DNA from: Candidatus Poribacteria bacterium
GTDB taxonomy: Bacteria; Poribacteria; WGA-4E; B28-G17
Direction: 5' to 3'
DNA: 6,853 nt
NCBI GenBank assembly: GCA_003645735.1
Contig: QNBQ01000090.1
Coordinates: 1-6,853 of the forward strand
The notes beneath the pieces are model-generated. The model had not been told where the DNA came from and ran no database searches. It saw only the letters and a list, made by a program, of their open reading frames with translations. Below are positions 1 to 5,617 of the stretch, in pieces. The position numbers and the translations under genes were made by a program. Numbering within the stretch: position 1 is the first letter of the stretch; every line of letters starts with the position of its first letter.

Positions 1-671
1 GCGTCCTGATCGGCGTTGGTCTCGACCGGCTCGCGCATCCTCCACTTCCCCTCCTCGTCCTTGCTCAGCTTGATCGCCGGCTTGCCCGGGTAGGAGAGCG
101 TCAGCGATTTGGCCTCCTTCAAGGCGAACCTCATGATCTTCCGCAGCCGGAGATCCGAGGGGGTCTTGGTGAAATCGTCCAGGGCAGAGGACTCTATCGC
201 GATCACATCCGGGTCTGATCTCTCCTTCGCGTAGACGGAGTATTCGATCGCCTTGCTCCCTATCAGGAACTCCCTGTAAGGCTCCTTCGAGGGGGAGATC
301 CAGACCGACACGACGATCTGGGGCTTTTCCAGCCCGTATTTGGCCAGATCGTCCGCCTTGAACCTCATCTTCACCCTCTTGTCCAGCAGGTCGTCCAGCA
401 GGTATTTGACCTTATCGGGGTCGGCGGGCGCCTCGATCGGCTCGGTCAGGAACCACTCGTCGCCCCTCTTCTCCAGCGTTATGGGCTGCAGCTCCTCGTC
501 CGAGTAGGAGAGGCGGATCTTGACGATCTGATCCCTCTGGAGGTTATACGCCTCCTCTATGTCCACGTATTCGCTCTTCTCCTCGCCCTTATAGGCGAAT
601 TTGAAGGCCAGATAGCCGCCCAGGGCTACGACGAATATGATCGCGACGATCAAAGTAGTTCTGAAGCTCAT
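1..671 (-). CDS. DUF4340 domain-containing protein, C-terminus cut off by window edge
   Basis: I translated this from 671 to the window edge: 223 whole codons with no stop, so the 3' end is missing. The ATG at 669-671 lies 3 bp after the stop of the upstream GldG-like gene and has a strong SD (GGAGGTGA) 6 nt before it, which fixes the start. Residues 5-23 are one hydrophobic membrane anchor (TLIVAIIFVVALGGYLAF), and the rest is soluble, probably periplasmic. Residues about 47-165 form a DUF4340-type unit: WFLTEP (73-78), APAD (81-84), YGLEKP (112-117), EFLIG (134-138) and VIAIES (156-161). A second unit begins near residue 180, with WRMREP (210-215) and TNAD (218-221) matching the first. DUF4340 proteins commonly follow Gld-type ABC genes; their biochemical role is unknown. 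I infer a periplasmic accessory subunit of the transporter encoded just upstream. Confidence 0.85.
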   Translation of the reverse strand, partial: MSFRTTLIVAIIFVVALGGYLAFKFAYKGEEKSEYVDIEEAYNLQRDQIVKIRLSYSDEELQPITLEKRGDEWFLTEPIEAPADPDKVKYLLDDLLDKRVKMRFKADDLAKYGLEKPQIVVSVWISPSKEPYREFLIGSKAIEYSVYAKERSDPDVIAIESSALDDFTKTPSDLRLRKIMRFALKEAKSLTLSYPGKPAIKLSKDEEGKWRMREPVETNADQD

Positions 672-674
672 CGT

Positions 675-683
675 TCACCTCCT
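675..683 (-). promoter_or_regulatory. Ribosome binding site of the DUF4340 gene, embedded in the gldG-like stop
   Basis: The minus strand reads AGGAGGTGA, close to a perfect match to the 16S anti-SD complement. These bases are also the last two Arg codons and the TGA stop of the GldG-like gene. Six nucleotides separate GGAGG from the ATG at 671. A ribosome terminating on the upstream gene would sit directly over this site, which suggests translational coupling (inference). Confidence 0.8.
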
Positions 684-2288
684 CTTCCACCAAACGATCA
701 CGCCGGCTGCGAACACGAGGAAGGGGATGGCGAAGATGGAAACCAGCTGCACCGCCCTGGCCTCCCCGGCGGAAAGCGGCCTCAGCTCCCTGTTTTCCGG
801 CTCCTGCGCCCTGATCTTTATCAGATCCTCCTCCATCGTCAGCCAGTTTATCGCGTTCAGGAACAGATCCCCGCCGCCCGTCCTCTTGAAGAACTGGTTC
901 GTGGCGAAATCGGAGTCGCCTATCACGACCATTCTTACGAGCTGCTTCTCGGGCTTCTTCTCCTCGCCCTCCCTCTTCTTCCCCTCCTCGCCGGCCTTCC
1001 TCCTCGGCGGGTTCTCCTCCAGGGCGACCGCCAGGGAGACGGGCGGCTTGGTGTCCTCGTTCGGGTCGTATTTTATCTCCTCCCTGCTCGTCTCGCCCCA
1101 GCTTACCCCCTCGCCGGGGGTGGTCTTGGCCAGGGACACGACCGAGATGTTCTCGGGCGGGTTATCCTTAGGCGTCACCGAGCAGGCGAAGGGGAAGGGG
1201 GTGGGGCCGAGCCGTTTCGTGACGGTGTGGAACTCGTAATCGCTGACTATCGGCACCCTCGGGTCGAGATACGAGGCGAACGGGTTCCGGTCGATCACCA
1301 GGTCGTCCCCCACCTTGATCCCCCACTCGTCCAACAATTTGACCAGGTTGGGGCACCGATCGCTGGGCGGGTCGATCATGACCAGCAGCCTGCCGCCCCT
1401 CTTCAGGTATCTCTTTATCGCCTCGATCTCCACGTCGAGCAGCGGCTTTTGAGGCCCGGCTATCACCAGCACGGCGCAGTCGCTGGGCACCTCCCCGGTC
1501 GACGCCAGATACAGATCCTTCGCCTCGTAGTTCTGCTCCTCCAGCGCCTGCCGCGCGTCGCTGTAGCCCTTGTGCTCGTCGTAATCGTCTATGGCCTTCT
1601 CATCGTGCCCCCTGAGGAAGTAGATCTTCTTGACCTCGCCCTTTATCAGCTTGAGGATCGCGTTGGTGAACTTCTGCTCGTCCGTCTCCGTCACCGTCTC
1701 TCGCCTGTCCCCCTTTTCGAACACCACCGTCCCGTTGTATTCCACGTTGTATTTGTCGGCCATCTCCCTGTCGATGAACGGGTCGATCCACTCGACCTTC
1801 AGATACTTGCACTCCCTCTCGTATCTGGAGAGCAGGTCCTGAGCCTCCTTCCTCATCCTCACGAACCTGGGGTTCGTCTCGTCGGTGCTGAAGAAAGCCA
1901 GAACTTTTATCGGCTCCTTGACCATCTTCAGCACTTCCTTCGTCTGATCGGTCAGCGTGAAAAGCTTTTCGGCCGTCATGTCCAGCTCCTTGTCGAAGGC
2001 CTCCACGACGATGACGTTGATGATCGCGGCGGCGCCGACCGCCAGGAGGGAGGCGACGAAGACGTTCGTCCCGTAGACGGCCTGCCTGCTTCTGAGCGCC
2101 GAGATCACCCTGCCCAGATGAGTGGCCACGTAGAAGCCTATGAGCGCAAGCGTGACGCCCGCCGATATGAAGAAGTAAAGCTCGAACCTCCCCATCACAA
2201 GCCTTACGGCCAGGGTGAAAAGCAGGGCGACTATCCCTATAAGCCCGCAAAGCGTCCCGATGTTATAAAGCCTTCCCCTCCCGTCCAT
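675..2288 (-). CDS. GldG-family ABC transporter auxiliary protein (ABC_transp_aux type), 537 aa
   Basis: A complete membrane protein. Predicted helices are at residues 10-31, 36-57 and 76-96, with one more at 513-534 ending in basic KRR. Positive residues at the N-terminus, in the 58-69 loop and at the C-terminus fit an N-in, C-in topology that puts residues 97-512 in the periplasm. Family marks: DMTAEKLFTLTDQT (103-116), a segment VLAFFSTDE (129-137), DPFIDREMADKYNV (169-182), an amidotransferase-like strand-helix-strand segment around 271-307 ending in MIDPPSD, and a C-terminal VVIGDSDFATNQFF...LFLNAINWL (454-483). Residues 424-449 are a Lys/Glu/Pro-rich linker of low complexity. Flavobacterium GldG works with the ABC proteins GldA and GldF in gliding and type IX secretion; here only the family role as a transporter partner can be claimed. 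The start follows a strong SD, 6 bp after the permease stop. Three N-terminal helices rather than one is a visible difference from my recollection of classical GldG. Confidence 0.87.
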   Translation of the reverse strand: MDGRGRLYNIGTLCGLIGIVALLFTLAVRLVMGRFELYFFISAGVTLALIGFYVATHLGRVISALRSRQAVYGTNVFVASLLAVGAAAIINVIVVEAFDKELDMTAEKLFTLTDQTKEVLKMVKEPIKVLAFFSTDETNPRFVRMRKEAQDLLSRYERECKYLKVEWIDPFIDREMADKYNVEYNGTVVFEKGDRRETVTETDEQKFTNAILKLIKGEVKKIYFLRGHDEKAIDDYDEHKGYSDARQALEEQNYEAKDLYLASTGEVPSDCAVLVIAGPQKPLLDVEIEAIKRYLKRGGRLLVMIDPPSDRCPNLVKLLDEWGIKVGDDLVIDRNPFASYLDPRVPIVSDYEFHTVTKRLGPTPFPFACSVTPKDNPPENISVVSLAKTTPGEGVSWGETSREEIKYDPNEDTKPPVSLAVALEENPPRRKAGEEGKKREGEEKKPEKQLVRMVVIGDSDFATNQFFKRTGGGDLFLNAINWLTMEEDLIKIRAQEPENRELRPLSAGEARAVQLVSIFAIPFLVFAAGVIVWWKRR

Positions 2289-2294
2289 GTCCCA

Positions 2295-2302
2295 TCACCT
2301 CC
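2295..2302 (-). promoter_or_regulatory. Ribosome binding site of the gldG-like gene, embedded in the permease stop
   Basis: The minus strand reads GGAGGTGA, followed by T, a nine-base match to the anti-SD complement. It is made of the end of the Trp codon, the terminal Arg codon and the TGA stop of the permease gene. Nine nucleotides lie between GGAGG and the ATG at 2288, which selects that start. An out-of-frame ATG at 2293-2295 is too close to the SD to be used. Confidence 0.8.
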
Positions 2303-3020
2303 ATTTGGCCGACTCGACCGATCTGACGGTTGCGAACAGAAACACGGCCGTCACGCTGAGGTAATAGATCACGTGTTTCAGCCCGATTATCCCCCTGGCG
2401 AAATCCTCGAAATGCTCCACCAGGGAGAGGTATCTCAAGACCTCGCCTATCGTCCCCCTCCCGCGGGCGATGAAGCCGATGAGCCACAGCAGTAGCAGGA
2501 TGCCGAAGCTGGTGAGGGCGGCGACGATCTGGTTTCTGCACATCGAGGAGACCAGTATCCCTATCGAGAGGAAGGAGGCGCCCAGCAGTATCAGGCCGAC
2601 GTATCCGCTTATGACGGGGCCGACGTCCACCTTGCCGTAAAACGAGGTTATGATGGGGAAGGGGAGGGTCAGGGCCAACATCATGAGAAGCAGCGTCAGG
2701 CTCGCCAGATATTTGCCCATCACCACCTCCACATCCCTCACCGGCGATGTCATCAGCAGCTCTATCGTCCCCGTCCTCCTCTCCTCGGCGAAAAGCTTCA
2801 TCGTCATGGCCGGCGCGAAAAACAGCAGCGTCACGCTCATGTTGAGGAAGAGCACGTTCAGGACCTCGGTCGTCTCCATCCTGTTTATCCCGCCGATTAT
2901 GAGCGACGAGGAGAAGAGGAAGCCTATTATGCCGACGAACACGAACAGCACGAAATACGCCACGGGCGACACGAAGTAGGTGTAAAGCTCCTTGACGAGG
3001 ATTGTCCAGACGTTCCTCAT
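2295..3020 (-). CDS. ABC-2 type permease, GldF-like, 241 aa
   Basis: An integral inner-membrane protein with about six hydrophobic helices, near residues 18-42, 52-72, 104-125, 136-159, 164-186 and 213-232. Between helices 2 and 3 lies LFAEERRTGTIELLMTSPV (76-94), the cytoplasmic signature of ABC-2 permeases of the GldF/NosY group (family knowledge). The length, about 240 aa, is normal for this group. The ATG overlaps the ATPase stop as ATGA, so both halves of the transporter are translated together. It should pair with the ATPase, probably as a homodimer since no second permease gene is present. The following gene is the GldG-like partner, which is separate here rather than fused. The substrate cannot be read from the sequence. 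Confidence 0.92.
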   Translation of the reverse strand: MRNVWTILVKELYTYFVSPVAYFVLFVFVGIIGFLFSSSLIIGGINRMETTEVLNVLFLNMSVTLLFFAPAMTMKLFAEERRTGTIELLMTSPVRDVEVVMGKYLASLTLLLMMLALTLPFPIITSFYGKVDVGPVISGYVGLILLGASFLSIGILVSSMCRNQIVAALTSFGILLLLWLIGFIARGRGTIGEVLRYLSLVEHFEDFARGIIGLKHVIYYLSVTAVFLFATVRSVESAKWR

Positions 3021-3032
3021 CCCCTCACCCCC
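3017..3032 (-). promoter_or_regulatory. ATGA start-stop overlap with SD-like sequence between ATPase and permease
   Basis: The permease ATG (3018-3020) and the ATPase TGA (3017-3019) share bases as ATGA. Just upstream on the minus strand, GGGGGTGA (3025-3032) inside the ATPase coding sequence can act as the SD. This arrangement fixes the permease start and implies coupled translation at matched stoichiometry (inference). Confidence 0.75.
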
Positions 3033-4000
3033 TCGATCTCCCTTGAGACGAGCTTGAGGAACACCTCTTCGAGCGTGATCTCCATGGGCGAAAGCTCAAG
3101 CAGGCCCCATCCGTTTCCGACGATAAGCGATGAGATCTTCTCCCTTATGTCGCTGTCGGGCGTGTGGTCGACCGAGAGCCTCACAACCCCGTCGTGGATA
3201 TCCTCGACCCTCACGTCCAGCACCTCCGGCATCCCCTGCAGGGCGGTTTTCAGGGCCTCCTCGGGCGCCCTGACCAGCAGCGAGAGCGTCCTCCTGTCGC
3301 CCACCTGAACCGCGGCTCCCTCCCCGGTCTGGATGGAGGTCACCCTCCCGCCCTCGAGCCAGACGTTTCCCGCTATCCTCCCCTCGTTTATGATGATCAC
3401 CCTCCTGCATATCATGCTGGCCTCGGGGAGGATATGGGTGCTGAGGATGACGGTATGCTCCTTGCCCAGCTCCTTTATGAGCTGACGGATCTCCACCACC
3501 TGCTTGGGATCCAAGCCTATGGTCGGCTCGTCCAGTATCAGAACCTCCGGGTCGTGCACCAGCGCCTGGGCTATCCCGACCCTCTGCCTGTAGCCTTTGG
3601 AGAGGTGACCTATGACCCTCTTCCTCACGTGCGTCAGCCCGCAGGCCTCCATCACGGTCTCCACCCGCTCCTTGACCCGCTTTTTGGGGACCCCCCTCAG
3701 CTTGGCCATGTATTTCAGGTAGGACTCGACCGTCATCTCCAGGTATAGGGGGACGGTCTCGGGCAGGTAACCGATGTGTTTCCTGACCTCAAGCGATTCC
3801 TTGAACACATCGTAGCCGGCGACCGTGGCCTTGCCGCTTGTGGCGGGCATGAAGCAGGTCAGGATCCTCATCGTCGTGGTCTTACCCGCCCCGTTCGGCC
3901 CGAGGAAGCCCACCACCTCCCCGGCCTCGACCCGGAACGATACGTTCTCTATCCCCCTAAAGCTGCCGTAATATTTGGTCAGGTTCTGAACGTCTATCAT
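3017..4000 (-). CDS. ABC transporter ATP-binding protein, GldA/CcmA type, 327 aa
   Basis: The cytoplasmic ATPase of the transporter. All core motifs are in order: Walker A GPNGAGKT (34-41), signature LSKGYRQR (133-140), Walker B VLILDE (153-158) with D-loop GLDP (162-165), and the switch His in LSTHIL (H189). The Q-loop position reads GYLPE (77-81), with Glu81 in place of Gln; GYLPE is often seen in this GldA-like group, so the enzyme is probably active. Residues 215-327 form a C-terminal extension ending in LLELSPMEITLEEVFLKLV (300-318), typical of ATPases that serve ABC-2 permeases in Gld-type clusters. The start at 4000 is supported by GGGGAGG seven nt upstream. It is the first gene of the four-gene transporter module and overlaps the permease by 4 bp. 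The same fold also serves drug, Na+ and polysaccharide exporters, so the family assignment rests largely on the GldG-like neighbour. Confidence 0.93.
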   Translation of the reverse strand: MIDVQNLTKYYGSFRGIENVSFRVEAGEVVGFLGPNGAGKTTTMRILTCFMPATSGKATVAGYDVFKESLEVRKHIGYLPETVPLYLEMTVESYLKYMAKLRGVPKKRVKERVETVMEACGLTHVRKRVIGHLSKGYRQRVGIAQALVHDPEVLILDEPTIGLDPKQVVEIRQLIKELGKEHTVILSTHILPEASMICRRVIIINEGRIAGNVWLEGGRVTSIQTGEGAAVQVGDRRTLSLLVRAPEEALKTALQGMPEVLDVRVEDIHDGVVRLSVDHTPDSDIREKISSLIVGNGWGLLELSPMEITLEEVFLKLVSREIEGVRG

Positions 4001-4071
4001 CCCGCATCCTCCCCTCCCGTTTTGATGCCAATGGGATTAACTAGGCTCCCGCCCTTCGGGTTGACACCGCT
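4001..4071. other. 71-bp intergenic gap between comM and the transporter genes
   Basis: This is the longest non-coding stretch in the window. Read on the minus strand, it holds the SD of the ATPase gene at its downstream end and a small inverted repeat (CCCG, 5-nt loop, CGGG at 4048-4060). The stem has only four pairs and no T-run follows, so I do not call a terminator. No good -35/-10 pair is visible for minus-strand transcription; the best is a weak GTTAAT at 4036-4041. Read-through from comM is the simplest view, though a weak internal promoter cannot be excluded. Confidence 0.6.
4008..4014 (-). promoter_or_regulatory. Ribosome binding site of the ABC ATPase gene
   Basis: The minus strand reads GGGGAGG, followed by seven nt and then the ATG at 4000. 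This supports the chosen start. Another ATG at 4005-4007 is out of frame and abuts the SD, so it is not a candidate. Confidence 0.7.
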
Positions 4072-5604
4072 TTACCTCATCCAGTATTGCCTATCGAGGC
4101 TCCTGTATTGGATCGCCTCGGAGACGTGCTCGGGCCTGATCTCCTCGCTCCCCTCCAGATCGGCTATCGTCCTGGAGACCTTGAGTATCCTGTCATAAGC
4201 CCTGGCGCTGAGGCCGAGCTGGGTTATGGCCCTCCTCAGAAGCTCGTGGGAGCTTTTATCCAACTTGCAGTATTCGCGCAGCTCCTTCGGGGACATGTCC
4301 GCGTTGCACCTTATCCCCGTCCCCTTGAACCTCTCCCTTTGGATCTCCCTCGCCCTTTGAACCCTCTCCCTTATCCTCTCCGAGCTTTCGCCCGGCCTAT
4401 CGGAGGCCAGATCGGAGTATTTGACGGCGGGAACCTCGACGTGTATGTCGATTCTGTCCAGCAACGGGCCGGATATGCGCGATATGTAGTTTTGGATCTG
4501 GGAGGGCGTGCACCTGCACCTCCTCGTCCTATCACCGTAATATCCGCACGGGCACGGATTCATGGCGCAGACGAGCATGAAGTTCGCGGGATAGGTGACC
4601 GTGGCCGTCGCACGGGATATCGTTACCACCCCCTCCTCGAGGGGCTGTCGCAGAACCTCTAGGACGTCCCTTCTGAACTCGGGCAGCTCGTCCAGGAAGA
4701 GAACCCCGTTGTGCGCAAGCGACACCTCCCCGGGCCTCGGGATCGTCCCCCCGCCTACCAGCCCGGCGTTTGAGACGGTGTGATGCGGGGAGCGGAACGG
4801 GCGGGTGGCTATCAGGGGTTTGTCGGGGGGAAGCAGCCCGGCGATGCTGTGTATCTTGGTCGTCTCAAGCGCCTCCTCGAGGGTCATATCGGGCAGAATC
4901 GTCGGCAGCCTCCTGGCCAGCATCGTCTTGCCCGAGCCGGGCGGGCCGATCATGATCACGTTATGCCCCCCGGCCGCCGCCACCTCCAAGGCCCTTTTGA
5001 CGTGCTCCTGCCCCTTTACATCGGAGAAATCCACGTCATATCCGCCGCTCCGCCTGAAGGCATCCCTCACGTCGTATCTGACGGGATCGATCTGAACCGC
5101 CCCTTTCAAAAACCCCGCCGCCTCGGCCAGGCTGCCCACGGGATAGACCTTTATCCCCTCAACTATCCCCGCCTCAAGCGCGTTCTCCTTGGGAACGACC
5201 ACCCCCTCCAATCCCTCCTCCTTCGCGCACATCGCTATGGGGAGAACCCCTCTGACCGGCCTGACCGTCCCGTCCAGCGACAGCTCTCCCAAAAAGAGGA
5301 GCTTGCGCTCGCCGAGGGGGATCTGACCCGTGGCGGCCAACACGGCCAGGGCAAGCGGCAGGTCAAGCGCCGACCCCTCCTTCCTGATGTCGGCGGGGGC
5401 CAGATTCGCGGTTATCCTCTTGGGCGGGAAGCTGAAGCCGGAGTTCCTGATCGCAGCCGCCACCCTCTCCTTGGACTCCCTGACGGCCGCATCCGGCAGC
5501 CCGACGATGTTGAAGGTCGGCAGGCCGTCCGAGACGTCAAGCTCCACCTTGACGATATACGCCTCAAGGCCGAAAAGCGCTCCGCTCAAGGCCGTGGCAA
5601 GCAT
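4072..5604 (-). CDS. comM: YifB/ComM-family AAA+ ATPase (Mg chelatase-like), 510 aa
   Basis: Complete and of normal family length. Domain order: N-terminal ChlI/Lon-protease-like fold domain (about 1-170) with conserved [18 protein letters not shown] (31-48) and [20 protein letters not shown] (67-86); AAA+ core with Walker A GPPGSGKT (220-227), SPHHTVS (272-278), Walker [10 protein letters not shown] (301-309) and an arginine-finger candidate in GPLLDRID (379-386); then the C-terminal Mg_chelatase_C helical domain (about 405-505) with [19 protein letters not shown] (466-484). The paired Cys motif [10 protein letters not shown]...CRC (C351, C353, C363, C365) is the usual YifB/ComM feature, possibly a zinc site. 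In Vibrio cholerae, ComM is a hexameric helicase that drives branch migration when transformed DNA is integrated; that role is inferred here by family. It starts 12 bp after the outer-membrane gene, with AAGGGGTG as SD, so it is likely co-transcribed with it. Confidence 0.95.
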   Translation of the reverse strand: MLATALSGALFGLEAYIVKVELDVSDGLPTFNIVGLPDAAVRESKERVAAAIRNSGFSFPPKRITANLAPADIRKEGSALDLPLALAVLAATGQIPLGERKLLFLGELSLDGTVRPVRGVLPIAMCAKEEGLEGVVVPKENALEAGIVEGIKVYPVGSLAEAAGFLKGAVQIDPVRYDVRDAFRRSGGYDVDFSDVKGQEHVKRALEVAAAGGHNVIMIGPPGSGKTMLARRLPTILPDMTLEEALETTKIHSIAGLLPPDKPLIATRPFRSPHHTVSNAGLVGGGTIPRPGEVSLAHNGVLFLDELPEFRRDVLEVLRQPLEEGVVTISRATATVTYPANFMLVCAMNPCPCGYYGDRTRRCRCTPSQIQNYISRISGPLLDRIDIHVEVPAVKYSDLASDRPGESSERIRERVQRAREIQRERFKGTGIRCNADMSPKELREYCKLDKSSHELLRRAITQLGLSARAYDRILKVSRTIADLEGSEEIRPEHVSEAIQYRSLDRQYWMR

Positions 5605-5609
5605 GACCG

Positions 5610-5617
5610 CACCCCTT
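5610..5617 (-). promoter_or_regulatory. Ribosome binding site of comM
   Basis: The minus strand reads AAGGGGTG, beginning on the last base of the upstream TGA stop. Seven nt separate AGGGG from the ATG at 5604. This is the only start in this region with an SD, and it gives the N-terminus expected for YifB proteins. Confidence 0.65.

Noticed and set aside
637..1239. Plus-strand open frame of 200 codons across the GldG/DUF4340 junction
   Set aside because: It is antisense to two supported genes, its product is Ser/Phe-rich from reading polypurine codons backward, and it shows no family motif.
1227..2495. Long plus-strand open frame (422 codons) antisense to the GldG-like gene
   Set aside because: It lies opposite a well-supported gene, its product is rich in His, Leu, Val, Arg and Pro in the way of GC-rich antisense frames, and it has no recognisable domain.
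3164..3748. Plus-strand open frame of 194 codons opposite the ABC ATPase
   Set aside because: The minus-strand frame carries every ABC motif; the antisense product is a compositional artefact.
4048..4060. Small inverted repeat CCCG-CGGG as a possible terminator after comM
   Set aside because: The stem is only four base pairs, the flanking bases do not extend it, and no T-run follows on the minus strand.
4036..4064. Possible minus-strand promoter (TCAACC, 17 nt, GTTAAT) ahead of the ABC ATPase
   Set aside because: It matches the consensus at only three and four of six positions, which is not enough to call.
4061..4066. Perfect TTGACA on the plus strand, resembling a -35 box
   Set aside because: No -10 hexamer lies 16-18 nt downstream, and plus-strand transcription would run antisense into comM with no plus-strand gene to serve.
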